From NCBI GenBank assembly GCA_038146865.1, contig JAYQSL010000002.1:620001-684000 (forward strand): a stretch of 64,000 nucleotides of DNA. The letters are read 5' to 3'. A program made the position numbers and the translations under genes. This DNA is from GCA-2709075 sp038146865 (GTDB lineage: Bacteria; Pseudomonadota; Alphaproteobacteria; MPNO01; UBA2964). The notes beneath the pieces are model-generated. The model saw only the letters and a list, made by a program, of their open reading frames with translations. It did no database searches and had not been told where the DNA came from. Positions 50,811 to 59,608 of the stretch are shown here, piece by piece. Numbering within the stretch: position 1 is the stretch's first letter; every line of letters starts with the position of its first letter.

Positions 50811-52961
50811 ATGATGCGTTTGTTTGTCTTCATAGCTATTATTTTTTTCTTTAGCGGGTTAGCAAACACAGCAGAAGCAAATCAAATTGCCACCAAGTCA
50901 CCGATTTTTTTTAAAGCTGACAAGTTAGAAAATCGGCAAGAGCCAGAAAAGCTTATCGCTAGTGGAAATGTGGAAATGGTCTATGAAGGCCAGATTTTAA
51001 GAGCCGACTCTGTTGTTTATGATCGGGTTCAGGACAAAATCTTCGCTTCTGGAAATGTCTCATTATTGCGCCCTAACGGCGAAGTGTTATTCTCCGATTC
51101 TGGAGAAATCACCGGCGATCTTCGTGAAGGCATATTAGAAAATATTCGGTTACTTTTCACGGATAACTCTCGAGCGGCAGCGACCAGGGGAAGACTTACA
51201 GCAGGGCAAATTACAAATTTGGAGCGAGCCTCTTATTCTCCCTGCCAAATCTGTCCTGAATCAGAAAACAGACCGACATGGCAGTTAAACGCGGACCGTA
51301 TCACTCATGATAAACTGTCCAGGGTAGTCGAATACAAAGATGCATTCTTGGAATTGTACGGAGTTCCGATTGCCTACACTCCCTATCTTTTTCATCCAGA
51401 CCCTTCTGTAAAACGGAAAACGGGTTTGTTGCCTGTCTCCGCCGGGGCCACTTCCGAGTTGGGAGGGTTTCTTAATATTCCCTATTTTGTAGAACTCGAT
51501 CGAGACAAAGATTTAACCTTGGAATTGATGTCCACCGCCAAAGGTGGTCAAGTTATTAAAAACCAGTACCGGCAGAGATACACAAACGGCAACCTTGAAA
51601 TGGACTTGAGCTTAGCCGCCACGCGCTTCGGTCTAAACAGCAGAAAAGGTAAAAAAGACAACAACTTTCATGGTCATATGATTGGTTCAACCAGATTTGA
51701 TCTAAGTAAAGATTGGCGTACCGGCGCAAACATCTGGTTGACTTCAGATGATCTATATATGCAAAGGTATGGTATCAGCCCAGAGCACGTATTGGAAAAC
51801 AGCTTGTTTATTGAAGGCTTCAACGGCGACAATTACATAGAAGGGCGAAGCTATTTCTGGCAGGATTTGCGATCAGGAAAATCTCAAGACGACATGCCTT
51901 TAATTTTTCCAATGATTAACTACCAATTTGTTTCTCCGATCGCAGAATGGGGCGGTAACTTCGATTTCAAAGGCAGCCTAGTCTCATTGAGCCGAGAGTC
52001 AGGAGCAGATAGCAGACGCATATCCTTAGAAAACTCATGGAATCGGAGAAATATTTCTAGATCAGGCCATATCTTTGAAGCTTACGCGTCACTTCAAACG
52101 GACTTATATTATGCCACTCAATTAGAGAACGTGAATCCGTCGAAAGGGACAACCACGCGCATACATCCAAGACTAGGTGTAGAATGGAGGTACCCCTTGG
52201 AGACCTTGGTCGGAAACAGCCCTTTGATTTTTGAGCCAGTAGGGGGGGTGATGTTAAGCCCGAGGGGCGGCAACCCGGACCTTATTCCAGATGAGGACAG
52301 CCAAGCATTTGAATTTGACGATACAAATCTATTAAGTAGAAATATGTTTTCTGGTCGAGATAGAGTGGAAAGCGGTCAGCGTTTATTCTATGGCCTTAGC
52401 TTTGGCATCTACGGATTAGAGGGGTATTCCTCAGGATTTTTTGGCCAAACTTATCGTTTGGACAACGAAAATGTATTTCCCACAGGATCAGGGGTCGAAC
52501 AAAAAGCTTCAGATTTTGTGGGAAGACTATTGGTCAAACCAGCTCTGCCAATTGAGGCTGTCTACAGATTTCATCTTGATAAAAATGCGTCAAAATTTAA
52601 GCGAAATTCGCTTTTCATAAATGGCGGGCTACCACCTCTCAAAATCAAGCTGAATTATGATTATATAAATGCAAGCTCGAATGACCAAAGTTTAACTGAC
52701 CGGGAAGAAATTTCCTTTACGCTGCAATCTAAATTTTCTGTCGGTTGGTCTGCTGATGCGTCTGTAACCCATGACCTAGTCAACGGATTCACATCTGAGC
52801 AGAGATACGGCCTTACATATTCAAATGATTGCTTCACATTCAAAAGCAGCTACAACCGATCGTTTTTCCAAGACAGAGACATGGAACCCACCGACACATT
52901 GTGGTTCCAATTGGTGTTTAAAAACTTAGGCGACTTTTCAACGGCACATGCGAAGCGTTAA
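50811..52961 (+). CDS. lptD: LPS-assembly protein LptD (outer-membrane)
   Basis: Outer-membrane barrel that inserts LPS, 716 residues. A signal peptide (ending ANTAEA-NQ) is followed by an OstA/LptA-like beta-jellyroll (ADKLENRQEPEKLIASGNVEMVYEGQILRADSVVYD, about 38-72). A long C-terminal barrel begins near residue 190, with typical IPYFVELDRDKDLTLELMST and LGGFLNIPYF. Cys residues in CQICPESENRP may form the disulfides that mature LptD, although the exact E. coli pattern is not conserved. Starts at ATG 50811 or 50814, right after lptG. Confidence 0.9.
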   Translation: MMRLFVFIAIIFFFSGLANTAEANQIATKSPIFFKADKLENRQEPEKLIASGNVEMVYEGQILRADSVVYDRVQDKIFASGNVSLLRPNGEVLFSDSGEITGDLREGILENIRLLFTDNSRAAATRGRLTAGQITNLERASYSPCQICPESENRPTWQLNADRITHDKLSRVVEYKDAFLELYGVPIAYTPYLFHPDPSVKRKTGLLPVSAGATSELGGFLNIPYFVELDRDKDLTLELMSTAKGGQVIKNQYRQRYTNGNLEMDLSLAATRFGLNSRKGKKDNNFHGHMIGSTRFDLSKDWRTGANIWLTSDDLYMQRYGISPEHVLENSLFIEGFNGDNYIEGRSYFWQDLRSGKSQDDMPLIFPMINYQFVSPIAEWGGNFDFKGSLVSLSRESGADSRRISLENSWNRRNISRSGHIFEAYASLQTDLYYATQLENVNPSKGTTTRIHPRLGVEWRYPLETLVGNSPLIFEPVGGVMLSPRGGNPDLIPDEDSQAFEFDDTNLLSRNMFSGRDRVESGQRLFYGLSFGIYGLEGYSSGFFGQTYRLDNENVFPTGSGVEQKASDFVGRLLVKPALPIEAVYRFHLDKNASKFKRNSLFINGGLPPLKIKLNYDYINASSNDQSLTDREEISFTLQSKFSVGWSADASVTHDLVNGFTSEQRYGLTYSNDCFTFKSSYNRSFFQDRDMEPTDTLWFQLVFKNLGDFSTAHAKR

Positions 52962-53020
52962 ATGTCAGAGAAATCTACAAATGCGGAATTCCAGGTTATG
53001 AAAACGTTCAATATTGTAGC

Positions 53021-53653
53021 ATGATGAATAAAAAAGTTCGCAGAACTCAGAAATTTTTTTTCTTAGTTAAACTCTGTGTTTTTCTGGTTTGGTTTTTGAT
53101 GGTTGCAGTTCCTACCAATGCCCAAGAAACCATGAAAATCGTAGCACTCGTTAATAATGAAATAATCACGGTGCGGGATATAAAAACTCGGATGCAAATT
53201 CTACTTTTTGCATCAAAACTAAGACCTACAAAGGCAGTTATTGAGAGATTAGGACAACAAGTTCTTGAAACCCTTATAGACGAGAAATTAAAACTAGAGG
53301 CTGCTAAAAAGAACAAAATTGTGGTCAAAGATGAAGAATTTTTGGCCGCAGTGGCTACCCTTGAAAAAAGCAACAAAATTGAGCCGGGGCGCTTTCGTCA
53401 ATATTTAACTAGCAAGGGTATAGACTGGGGCGCGATGACCAGTCAAATTCGGGCCCAAATTTTATGGTCGAAGCTATTACGGCGCATCTTGCTACCCAGG
53501 GTATTCGTATCAGAAAGCGAGATCAGTACTCGCTTAAAGAAACTTAGTGAAAGCCGAAATAAACGCGAGTACCACCTCTCAGAAATATTGTTGTCCGTTG
53601 ACGGAGAAGGACAGCGTACTGCTATCCAAAGAGAATGCCAAACAACTTATTGA
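53021..53653 (+). CDS. surA: SurA-like periplasmic chaperone, N-terminal part (split gene)
   Basis: A signal peptide (ending VPTNA-QE) is followed by the SurA core: MKIVALVNNEIITVRDIKTRMQILL, then LGQQVLETLIDEKLKLEAAKKNKIVVKDEEFLAAVATLEK. The first peptidyl-prolyl isomerase region then begins at REYHLSEILLSVDGEG. The frame goes astray at about 53605-53615 and stops at 53653. SurA assists outer-membrane protein folding, so its place directly after lptD and before pdxA-rsmA is the standard lptD-surA-pdxA-rsmA order. The rest of the protein follows in the +1 frame. Confidence 0.85.
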   Translation: MMNKKVRRTQKFFFLVKLCVFLVWFLMVAVPTNAQETMKIVALVNNEIITVRDIKTRMQILLFASKLRPTKAVIERLGQQVLETLIDEKLKLEAAKKNKIVVKDEEFLAAVATLEKSNKIEPGRFRQYLTSKGIDWGAMTSQIRAQILWSKLLRRILLPRVFVSESEISTRLKKLSESRNKREYHLSEILLSVDGEGQRTAIQRECQTTY

Positions 53654-54314
53654 AGATATAACAAAGGGCGCCGATTTTGGTAACCTAGCTAGACAATTTT
53701 CGGACTCTACAAGTTACTCCGTAGGAGGAGACATAGGCTGGCAAAGGATGGAAAACTTGCCAACTTTTATTCGACCTCACCTCATAAAAATGGGGCCCGG
53801 AGATGTATTTGGTCCTATCAGTTCTGTGGAAGGATTTTACATAATTCGCCTCAATCAAATTAGAGAAACAGCAATAAAAAACAGAGAAATGGAAGTGGTA
53901 GACCTGCGCCGTATGTTCTTTAAAGCTGGCTCAAAGATCTCCAGGGAAGATAGAAATAGTTTGGCTCAAAGGATAGAGAGTATAAGAAACAGTATTTCGT
54001 CCTGCAAAGAATTCGATCAGGCCGCAAAGAACGCCGGATTCTCTAGTGACACCAAACTGGGCAAATTAAAACTCAAAGAGCTATCTCGAGAAATAATAAA
54101 AGAGACAAAGGATCTTCCGATCGGGCGACCCAGTTTACCAATTCAAATTGGAGAGCAGATGGTAATATTTGCGGTTTGCCAGCGATGGAGCCCTTCGCCT
54201 CCTATCGACAGAGAGCAGATACGCCAAACGATATCAAAAGAAAAACTCGATATCACAGCGCGCAGATATATGCGCGATATAAAAGTTTCTGCCATCATTG
54301 ATATTAGGATGTAG
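53547..54314 (+). CDS. surA: SurA-like chaperone, C-terminal part with PPIC domain (split gene)
   Basis: The +1 frame from about 53601 reads KDSVLLSKENAKQLIEDITKGADF and continues. The parvulin-type isomerase core FGNLARQFSDSTSYSVGGDIGWQRMENLPTFIRPHLIKM follows, then VFGPISSVEGFYIIRLNQI. A C-terminal helical tail ends VCQRWSPSPPIDREQIRQ. Removing one base from GAGAAGGAC (53604-53612) fuses it to the upstream half. The first about 20 residues of this open frame are not part of SurA. It lies 2 bp before pdxA. Confidence 0.82.
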   Translation: MKAEINASTTSQKYCCPLTEKDSVLLSKENAKQLIEDITKGADFGNLARQFSDSTSYSVGGDIGWQRMENLPTFIRPHLIKMGPGDVFGPISSVEGFYIIRLNQIRETAIKNREMEVVDLRRMFFKAGSKISREDRNSLAQRIESIRNSISSCKEFDQAAKNAGFSSDTKLGKLKLKELSREIIKETKDLPIGRPSLPIQIGEQMVIFAVCQRWSPSPPIDREQIRQTISKEKLDITARRYMRDIKVSAIIDIRM

Positions 54315-54316
54315 CC

Positions 54317-55342
54317 ATGGCTTCAGACAAATCCCTCATTGCAATTACGATGGGCGACCCGGGAGGGATAGGTGGGGAGATAAGCATTAAAGCATGGGAA
54401 ATGAGGAGAGAGCTTTCACCTGTATTTTTTTTACTCGACTGCCCGAAACGCATTCAGAGGCTGGCTGAGAAGATTTCCATGAATTGCCCAATAGAGGTGA
54501 TATCTGAACCAGGTCAGGCTCTACAGGTTTTCGCAAATTCGTTGCCAATTTTGCCCTTATCTTATCAAATAGACACAATACCAGGAACCAGCAATGTTTC
54601 CGATGCCGAAGCCGTAATAGAATCCATTAATCTTGCTGTAAAATTAGCGAGATCCCATAAAGTAGACGGCATAGTAACCAACCCCATCCAAAAAGAAACG
54701 CTCTATCAAGCTGGATTCTCTTACCCAGGACATACCGAGTACCTTGCAAAAATTGCGGGCACGGGCCGATCCGTCATGATGATTTCATCCCAAGACCTTC
54801 GGGTTGTTCCCGTTACGACACACCTTCCTCTAGGGGAGGCTATCGAGTCTTTAAAAATAGAGGATATTGTGCACTCTGCCAGAATAACTCAGCAAGCTTT
54901 AGGAGATCTTTTTGGCATTTCTAAACCAAGGCTTGCGGTCTCTGGAGTTAACCCGCATGCTGGAGAGGGTGGTTTCCTGGGCCTTCAGGAAAGGCAGATC
55001 ATAGAGCCTGCTGTCAAAATATTACAAGCGGAAGGAATAGATATATTTGGTCCATTATCAGCTGACTCTATGTTTCACGAGAAAGCTAGAAATCAATATG
55101 ATGCGGCGATCTGTATGTATCATGATCAGGCACTTATCCCGATAAAAACGCTCGCGTTTGAAACCAGTGTTAACGTCACGCTTGGAATTTCAATCATAAG
55201 GACATCTCCAGATCATGGAACAGCTATGGACATCGCTGGTAAAGGAGAAGCAAGAGCCGACAGCCTAATTGCGGCTATCGAGTTAGCCGGAAAAATGGCT
55301 TCCGAAAAGCAAAAGAAATTTCTGAATGAGAAAGTACGGTAA
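54317..55342 (+). CDS. pdxA: 4-hydroxythreonine-4-phosphate dehydrogenase
   Basis: Oxidises 4-phosphohydroxythreonine in pyridoxal-5'-phosphate synthesis. IAITMGDPGGIGGEISIKAW (start motif), PIQKETLYQAGFSYPGHTEYLA, SGVNPHAGEGGFLGLQERQIIEPAV and ICMYHDQALIPIKTLAFETSVNVTLGISIIRTSPDHGTAMDIAGKG carry the metal-binding His residues. 341 residues, complete. The 3' end overlaps the rsmA start by 17 bases, so the two are translationally coupled. Confidence 0.95.
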   Translation: MASDKSLIAITMGDPGGIGGEISIKAWEMRRELSPVFFLLDCPKRIQRLAEKISMNCPIEVISEPGQALQVFANSLPILPLSYQIDTIPGTSNVSDAEAVIESINLAVKLARSHKVDGIVTNPIQKETLYQAGFSYPGHTEYLAKIAGTGRSVMMISSQDLRVVPVTTHLPLGEAIESLKIEDIVHSARITQQALGDLFGISKPRLAVSGVNPHAGEGGFLGLQERQIIEPAVKILQAEGIDIFGPLSADSMFHEKARNQYDAAICMYHDQALIPIKTLAFETSVNVTLGISIIRTSPDHGTAMDIAGKGEARADSLIAAIELAGKMASEKQKKFLNEKVR

Positions 55343-56198
55343 TTTTTTTGACCCAGATCGATTACCACCACTTCGTGAGGTAATCAGTCACTTCCAGCTC
55401 TCGGCGAGACACAGATTGGGACAACATTTTATCCTAGACCCCAATCTGATTCGAAAGATTGTTCGAGGAGCTGGCAATTTGTCAGGAAAGACTATTATCG
55501 AGGTGGGGCCTGGACCAGGTGGCCTAACCAGGGGCCTGCTTGAAGTCGCCGATACGGTCAAAGCTATCGAGACCGATAAGAGATGTTTAGAACCGTTGAA
55601 TCAGATTGCAAAGGCCTCCGAGGGCAGACTGACCTTATTGGAAAAAGATGCGACAAAAATATCACCCTCAGAAATATTGGAGCTTGGTGAGAGTGCGACT
55701 ATTGTTTCAAATCTTCCTTACAATATAGGTACACATTTACTCATTATTTGGTTAAAGGATTTGCCATGCATCGAGTCAATGACCCTCATGTTCCAAAAAG
55801 AGGTTGCTGAGCGCATTACTGCCGTACCTGGTGATCGGTCATATGGGAGGCTATCCGTTCTGGTCCAATGGCTTTGCGAAACCGAAAAGTTATTTGATGT
55901 CCCGGCCGAGGCTTTCAGACCAAGTCCAAAAGTAACCTCAACAGTTATCTCACTGCATCCACGACCTGTTCCGCTTTATCCAGCAAAATTTAACGATTTG
56001 GAAGCTGTAACGCGGGCGGCTTTTGGTCAACGAAGAAAGATGCTTAGATCGTCATTAAAATCCATCATATCGAACCCCAGTGAGACGCTCAAAAAACTGA
56101 ATATTGCGCCGACCGAACGAGCCGAAAATCTCTCGATCTTTCAATTTTGTATATTAGCGCAAGAATATAACCTTCTGTTAAAAAAAACCTCTCAGTAA
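55326..56198 (+). CDS. rsmA: 16S rRNA dimethyladenosine transferase
   Basis: Dimethylates two adjacent adenosines near the 16S 3' end (A1518 and A1519 in E. coli). AdoMet motif I is IIEVGPGPGGLTRGLL (about 58-73), and motif IV is the diagnostic NLPYNIGTHLLI (about 129-140). AFRPSPKVTSTVISLHPR and AAFGQRRKMLRSSLK are typical. 290 residues, complete. Its stop overlaps the convergent gmk stop by seven bases. End of the lptF-lptG-lptD-surA-pdxA-rsmA run. Confidence 0.95.
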   Translation: MRKYGNFFDPDRLPPLREVISHFQLSARHRLGQHFILDPNLIRKIVRGAGNLSGKTIIEVGPGPGGLTRGLLEVADTVKAIETDKRCLEPLNQIAKASEGRLTLLEKDATKISPSEILELGESATIVSNLPYNIGTHLLIIWLKDLPCIESMTLMFQKEVAERITAVPGDRSYGRLSVLVQWLCETEKLFDVPAEAFRPSPKVTSTVISLHPRPVPLYPAKFNDLEAVTRAAFGQRRKMLRSSLKSIISNPSETLKKLNIAPTERAENLSIFQFCILAQEYNLLLKKTSQ

Positions 56199-56854
56199 CC
56201 TTCCTGAAGGCGTTTTACAAAATCTGTTAAGCCGATCATCCTATGTCGACGCAACCGCTCGGCCGCTATGATTGCCTCAACCTGCGCCACACTCTCTTCC
56301 ACATTATAGTTGACAATGATAAAGTCATATTCAGCATAATGGCTCATCTCGCTTGGTGCTTTAGCCATCCTTGCCGCCACAACCTTTTCAGGATCCTGCG
56401 CTCGATTGTGGAGACGCCTATCCAATTCTGCTGTGGACGGTGGTAAAATAAAAATACTTACGAGGTCCTCCCTTGCCTTCTCCGCAATCTGTTGCGAACC
56501 TTGCCAGTCGATATCAAAAATCACATCTTTACCAACTTCTAGGGCATCTTGAACTGCAGCGACTGGGGTTCCATAATAGTTATCAAAAACCTTCGCGTAC
56601 TCCAAAAGTTCACGCCGATTGATCATTAGATTAAATTCGGTTGGATCTAAAAAATAGTAATCTACACCATCTTTTTCGCCAGGACGCATCGGTCGAGTAG
56701 TCGCGGAGACGGACATAGTCAGATTCTGATCACGTGCCAACAATTGACGGGAAATAGTTGTCTTCCCCGCGCCAGAAGGAGAAGACAGAACAAGCATCAA
56801 CCCCCTGCGCTCTAATTTAGTTCCGTCAATTGGACCCTTAGCCTTTTCATTCAA
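56192..56854 (-). CDS. gmk: Guanylate kinase
   Basis: Phosphorylates GMP and dGMP. The P-loop is LSSPSGAGKTTISRQLL (about 23-39), and SVSATTRPMRPGEKDGVDYYFLDPTEF (about 53-79) is the GMP-binding segment. The rest (VIFDIDWQGSQQI, IFILPPSTAELDRRL) follows the family pattern. 220 residues, with a slightly long N-terminus. The ATG overlaps the end of the yicC gene by eight bases; yicC-gmk is a common operon. Confidence 0.95.
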   Translation of the reverse strand: MNEKAKGPIDGTKLERRGLMLVLSSPSGAGKTTISRQLLARDQNLTMSVSATTRPMRPGEKDGVDYYFLDPTEFNLMINRRELLEYAKVFDNYYGTPVAAVQDALEVGKDVIFDIDWQGSQQIAEKAREDLVSIFILPPSTAELDRRLHNRAQDPEKVVAARMAKAPSEMSHYAEYDFIIVNYNVEESVAQVEAIIAAERLRRHRMIGLTDFVKRLQEGY

Positions 56855-57734
56855 TATTCTGTACCTGTTCTCGAAACTTATCGGTCAGTAATTTCAGTTC
56901 CAAACCCGCCTCTGTAATGTCTATCGAAGACGATTTAGAACAAATTGTGTTCGCCTCCCTGTTAAACTCTTGACATAGAAAATCAAGTTTTTTGCCCACT
57001 GGACCATCAGTATGCAGGCATGCTCGAGCTGCCTCAACGTGAGATCCAAGTCTATCTATCTCCTCGCTGATATCAGCTTTTATCGCGATTAGAGCTACTT
57101 CCTGCGCCATTCGATCCGCTGGAATAGACTCAATGCCCGCCACAAGATTACCTACTCGTTTTTCAAGAGCCGCTAGAATTAGAGCCGACTGGTTTTGAGC
57201 CGTCTGTTTTATGAGTTCCACTGACGCCTCAATATCATCTATTATTTTAACCAGTACGGCACAGAGCCTTGCCCCCTCCCCCTTGCGTGACTCCTTCAGC
57301 AGCATAAGGACACTCTTGAAACTCTCAGTAACCTCAGCCCCTAGCGCCTGGTATTCTCCCTGATCCGGACGTAACTCCGACACCTCGATAACCCCTCTAA
57401 AACCCAAAAAACTCTCAATTCGAGGCAAATCTAATTCAAATTTTTTGGATAAAACCTTGGCCTGACTGATCAACTGTTCGAGCGCTCGCTCATTAACACT
57501 ATAAACGGGATCCAAAGTTGGACTTCTCATTGCTAACGACGCAGAAACATTGCCACGGTACAAATATCTGCCAGCAACCGCTCTGAGATCCGCCTCTAAA
57601 TTTTCAAAGCCACTTGGTAATTTTAGTCTAAGATCAAGTGATCTCGCGTTAACAGATCGGAGCTCCCAACTCCATTCGAACCCATTGAATTCGTTTTGCA
57701 ACGAGGAAAAACCGGTCATACTCGATATTGTCAC
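56847..57734 (-). CDS. YicC/YloC family endoribonuclease
   Basis: A 295-residue protein of the YicC family; E. coli YicC has been reported as an endoribonuclease linked to small-RNA turnover. The N-terminal SSMTGFSSLQNEFNGFEWSWELRSVNARSLDLRLKLP matches. So does the highly conserved end GKKLDFLCQEFNREANTICSKSSSIDITEAGLELKLLTDKFREQVQNIE. It is the first gene of a two-gene yicC-gmk unit, divergent from the SDR at 57808. Confidence 0.92.
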   Translation of the reverse strand: MTISSMTGFSSLQNEFNGFEWSWELRSVNARSLDLRLKLPSGFENLEADLRAVAGRYLYRGNVSASLAMRSPTLDPVYSVNERALEQLISQAKVLSKKFELDLPRIESFLGFRGVIEVSELRPDQGEYQALGAEVTESFKSVLMLLKESRKGEGARLCAVLVKIIDDIEASVELIKQTAQNQSALILAALEKRVGNLVAGIESIPADRMAQEVALIAIKADISEEIDRLGSHVEAARACLHTDGPVGKKLDFLCQEFNREANTICSKSSSIDITEAGLELKLLTDKFREQVQNIE

Positions 57735-57807
57735 AACTTGCCTCTACCAAGGGACATATTGGATATTCTATACTGACGTTTCTTTGATGCAATGAGCACG
57801 CGGGACT

Positions 57808-58560
57808 TTGACAACAAAAAAACTGAAATCAATATTAATCACTGGCGCATCTTCTGGCATTGGGGCAGCGCTAGCGAAGGAATACGCCAGCCCCAGTGTC
57901 AAACTTGTATTGATTGGTAGAGATCCCCGCCGATTAAAAATAACCCAAGATACTTGCCTTAGATTGGGAGCGAAGGTTTTTACGGCTGTTTCAGACGTGA
58001 CAGATAAAGAGGCTATGGAGAAAGTTTTCGATGACTTGGGACCCTTCCATATAGTTATTGCAAACGCAGGAATTTCAAGTTCGAAAGAACAAAATATGGC
58101 GCAGAATACCAGAGATATATTTTCGGTGAATATTGACGGTGTGGCTAATACAGTTTTACCGGCGATATTAAGAATGCAAGAACAAGGAGGTGGTAATATC
58201 GGGATAGTCAGTTCCATCGCCGGCTTCCGGGGCCTTCCTTCAGCACCAGCTTACTCAGCCTCAAAAGCAGCCTCAAAAATTTGGGGTGAAGGTCTAAGGT
58301 CTCGCTATGCCTCGGAAAACATTGTTATCTCGGTGATATGTCCAGGTTTTGTAGAAACTCCGATGACAGATAAAAATGATTTTTTTATGCCCTGGAAAAT
58401 TAGTTCCTCCCTTGCTGCTAAGTCTATACGTCGGGGCATGGATCGAGGGCAAAGTTTGATCATATTTCCGTGGCAAATGGCTTTAGTTGTCAATTTAATT
58501 AAGGTCTTACCAAGACCTGTCGTCGAATGGATATTTCGAAAACTACCAAGAAAAGAATAA
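57808..58560 (+). CDS. Short-chain dehydrogenase/reductase
   Basis: A 250-residue NAD(P)-dependent oxidoreductase. The cofactor loop is SILITGASSGIGAALAKEYA (about 8-27), VANTVLPAILRMQ precedes SSIAGFRGLPSAPAYSASKAA (catalytic Ser, Tyr and Lys), and VICPGFVETPMTDKND follows. C-terminal hydrophobic segment MALVVNLIKVLPRPVVEWIF may dock to membrane. Its readable start is only a TTG (57808) with no good ribosome site. An ATG at 57792 in another frame reads MSTRDFDNKK and would join the SDR directly if the A7 at 57816-57822 were A6. The substrate is unknown. Confidence 0.85.
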   Translation: MTTKKLKSILITGASSGIGAALAKEYASPSVKLVLIGRDPRRLKITQDTCLRLGAKVFTAVSDVTDKEAMEKVFDDLGPFHIVIANAGISSSKEQNMAQNTRDIFSVNIDGVANTVLPAILRMQEQGGGNIGIVSSIAGFRGLPSAPAYSASKAASKIWGEGLRSRYASENIVISVICPGFVETPMTDKNDFFMPWKISSSLAAKSIRRGMDRGQSLIIFPWQMALVVNLIKVLPRPVVEWIFRKLPRKE

Positions 58561-58618
58561 AACCTATGCATTGGAGCATGGGAATCCTTCCCCGAGGGAG
58601 AATTATTTTTAAAATTGT

Positions 58619-59596
58619 TTAGCGATATTTTTGTCTTTTTAGCTTACGCCATCTAGCCACGTTGATGTTATGTTGATCCAAGGTTCGAGCAAACAAATGT
58701 CCCCCTTTACCATCTGATACAAAATATAAATCGGTGCTATTAGAGGGTTGAGCGGCAGCCCTAAGAGAGACCTCTCCTGGGTTTGTAATGGGCCCGGGCG
58801 GTAAACCAGCGATTAGGTAGGTGTTGTAGGGAGAGCGTAGCCTCAAGTCCGACCGAGACAAACCTCTGCCAAGTTTTCGTGTACCTCCCGTCATTGCATA
58901 AATTACAGTTGGATCAGCTTGCAGCCTCATACCTAACTTCAGCCTGTTATTAAAAACAGCTGAAATCCTACTTCGTTCAGAAGTGAGACTAGCCTCTTTC
59001 TCTATAATCGAGGCCAGTGTGACGAGTTCTTTCGGGGATTGGAGAACTGACGCTTTGTTACGGAGAGCCCAACTCTTTTTGATGGACCTATCCATTTTAG
59101 TTTTCATCCGTTCTATTAATTTTTCTCGGGTATCGCCCCAGGAATAAAAATATGTATCTGGGAAAAGGCTACCTTCTGAGAGATTACGAGCATCAATTGT
59201 TCCCCTTAAACCCAATGACGAATTCACTAGGTCAACGACTTCCCATTTATTTAATCCTTCAGGAACCATAAGACTTCTTTGGACCGTCTTACCAAAAGCG
59301 AAATGATGCAAAATTTCTCGTGTTGACAAACCTGAATTTAACAAGAATTCACCTGACTGGATTTTTAAGGTCAAGTCATCAAACCGCGCTCCAAGCCGAA
59401 AGATCCAGGACACCTCTAACACCCCTGATGTGACCAGGCGCGAAGCAACTTGATCAGCAGTAGCTCCGGGTTCTATTATGAAGCGTATTTGGTCTCGATC
59501 GCTTTTTGGAGATGTGTATTGATGCCAGAGCCAATACAAAAAACAAGTAATAGATGCAAATATTAAAACACAAGCTATCACAAGTTTGCGCTGAAT
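58619..59596 (-). CDS. mltG: Endolytic murein transglycosylase
   Basis: Cleaves nascent glycan strands to set their length. Membrane anchor near the N-terminus (VIACVLIFASITCFLYWLW), LysM-like region with PGATADQVASRLVTSGVL, and the YceG domain with SLFPDTYFYSWG, LASIIEKEASLTSERSRISAVFNNRLKLGMRLQADPTVIYA (catalytic Glu) and PYNTYLIAGLPPGPITNPG. GTG at 59581 is in frame, but an ATT at 59596 has AGGAG eight to nine bases upstream and adds Gln-Arg-Lys before the membrane helix, which suits a positive-inside anchor; a rare ATT start is possible. 13 bp after fabF. Confidence 0.9.
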   Translation of the reverse strand: MQRKLVIACVLIFASITCFLYWLWHQYTSPKSDRDQIRFIIEPGATADQVASRLVTSGVLEVSWIFRLGARFDDLTLKIQSGEFLLNSGLSTREILHHFAFGKTVQRSLMVPEGLNKWEVVDLVNSSLGLRGTIDARNLSEGSLFPDTYFYSWGDTREKLIERMKTKMDRSIKKSWALRNKASVLQSPKELVTLASIIEKEASLTSERSRISAVFNNRLKLGMRLQADPTVIYAMTGGTRKLGRGLSRSDLRLRSPYNTYLIAGLPPGPITNPGEVSLRAAAQPSNSTDLYFVSDGKGGHLFARTLDQHNINVARWRKLKRQKYR

Positions 59597-59608
59597 GACT
59601 ATATTCTC

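Noticed and set aside
57768..58217. 149-codon minus-strand frame opposite the SDR gene
   Set aside because: The plus-strand SDR motifs are unmistakable; the antisense frame is incidental.
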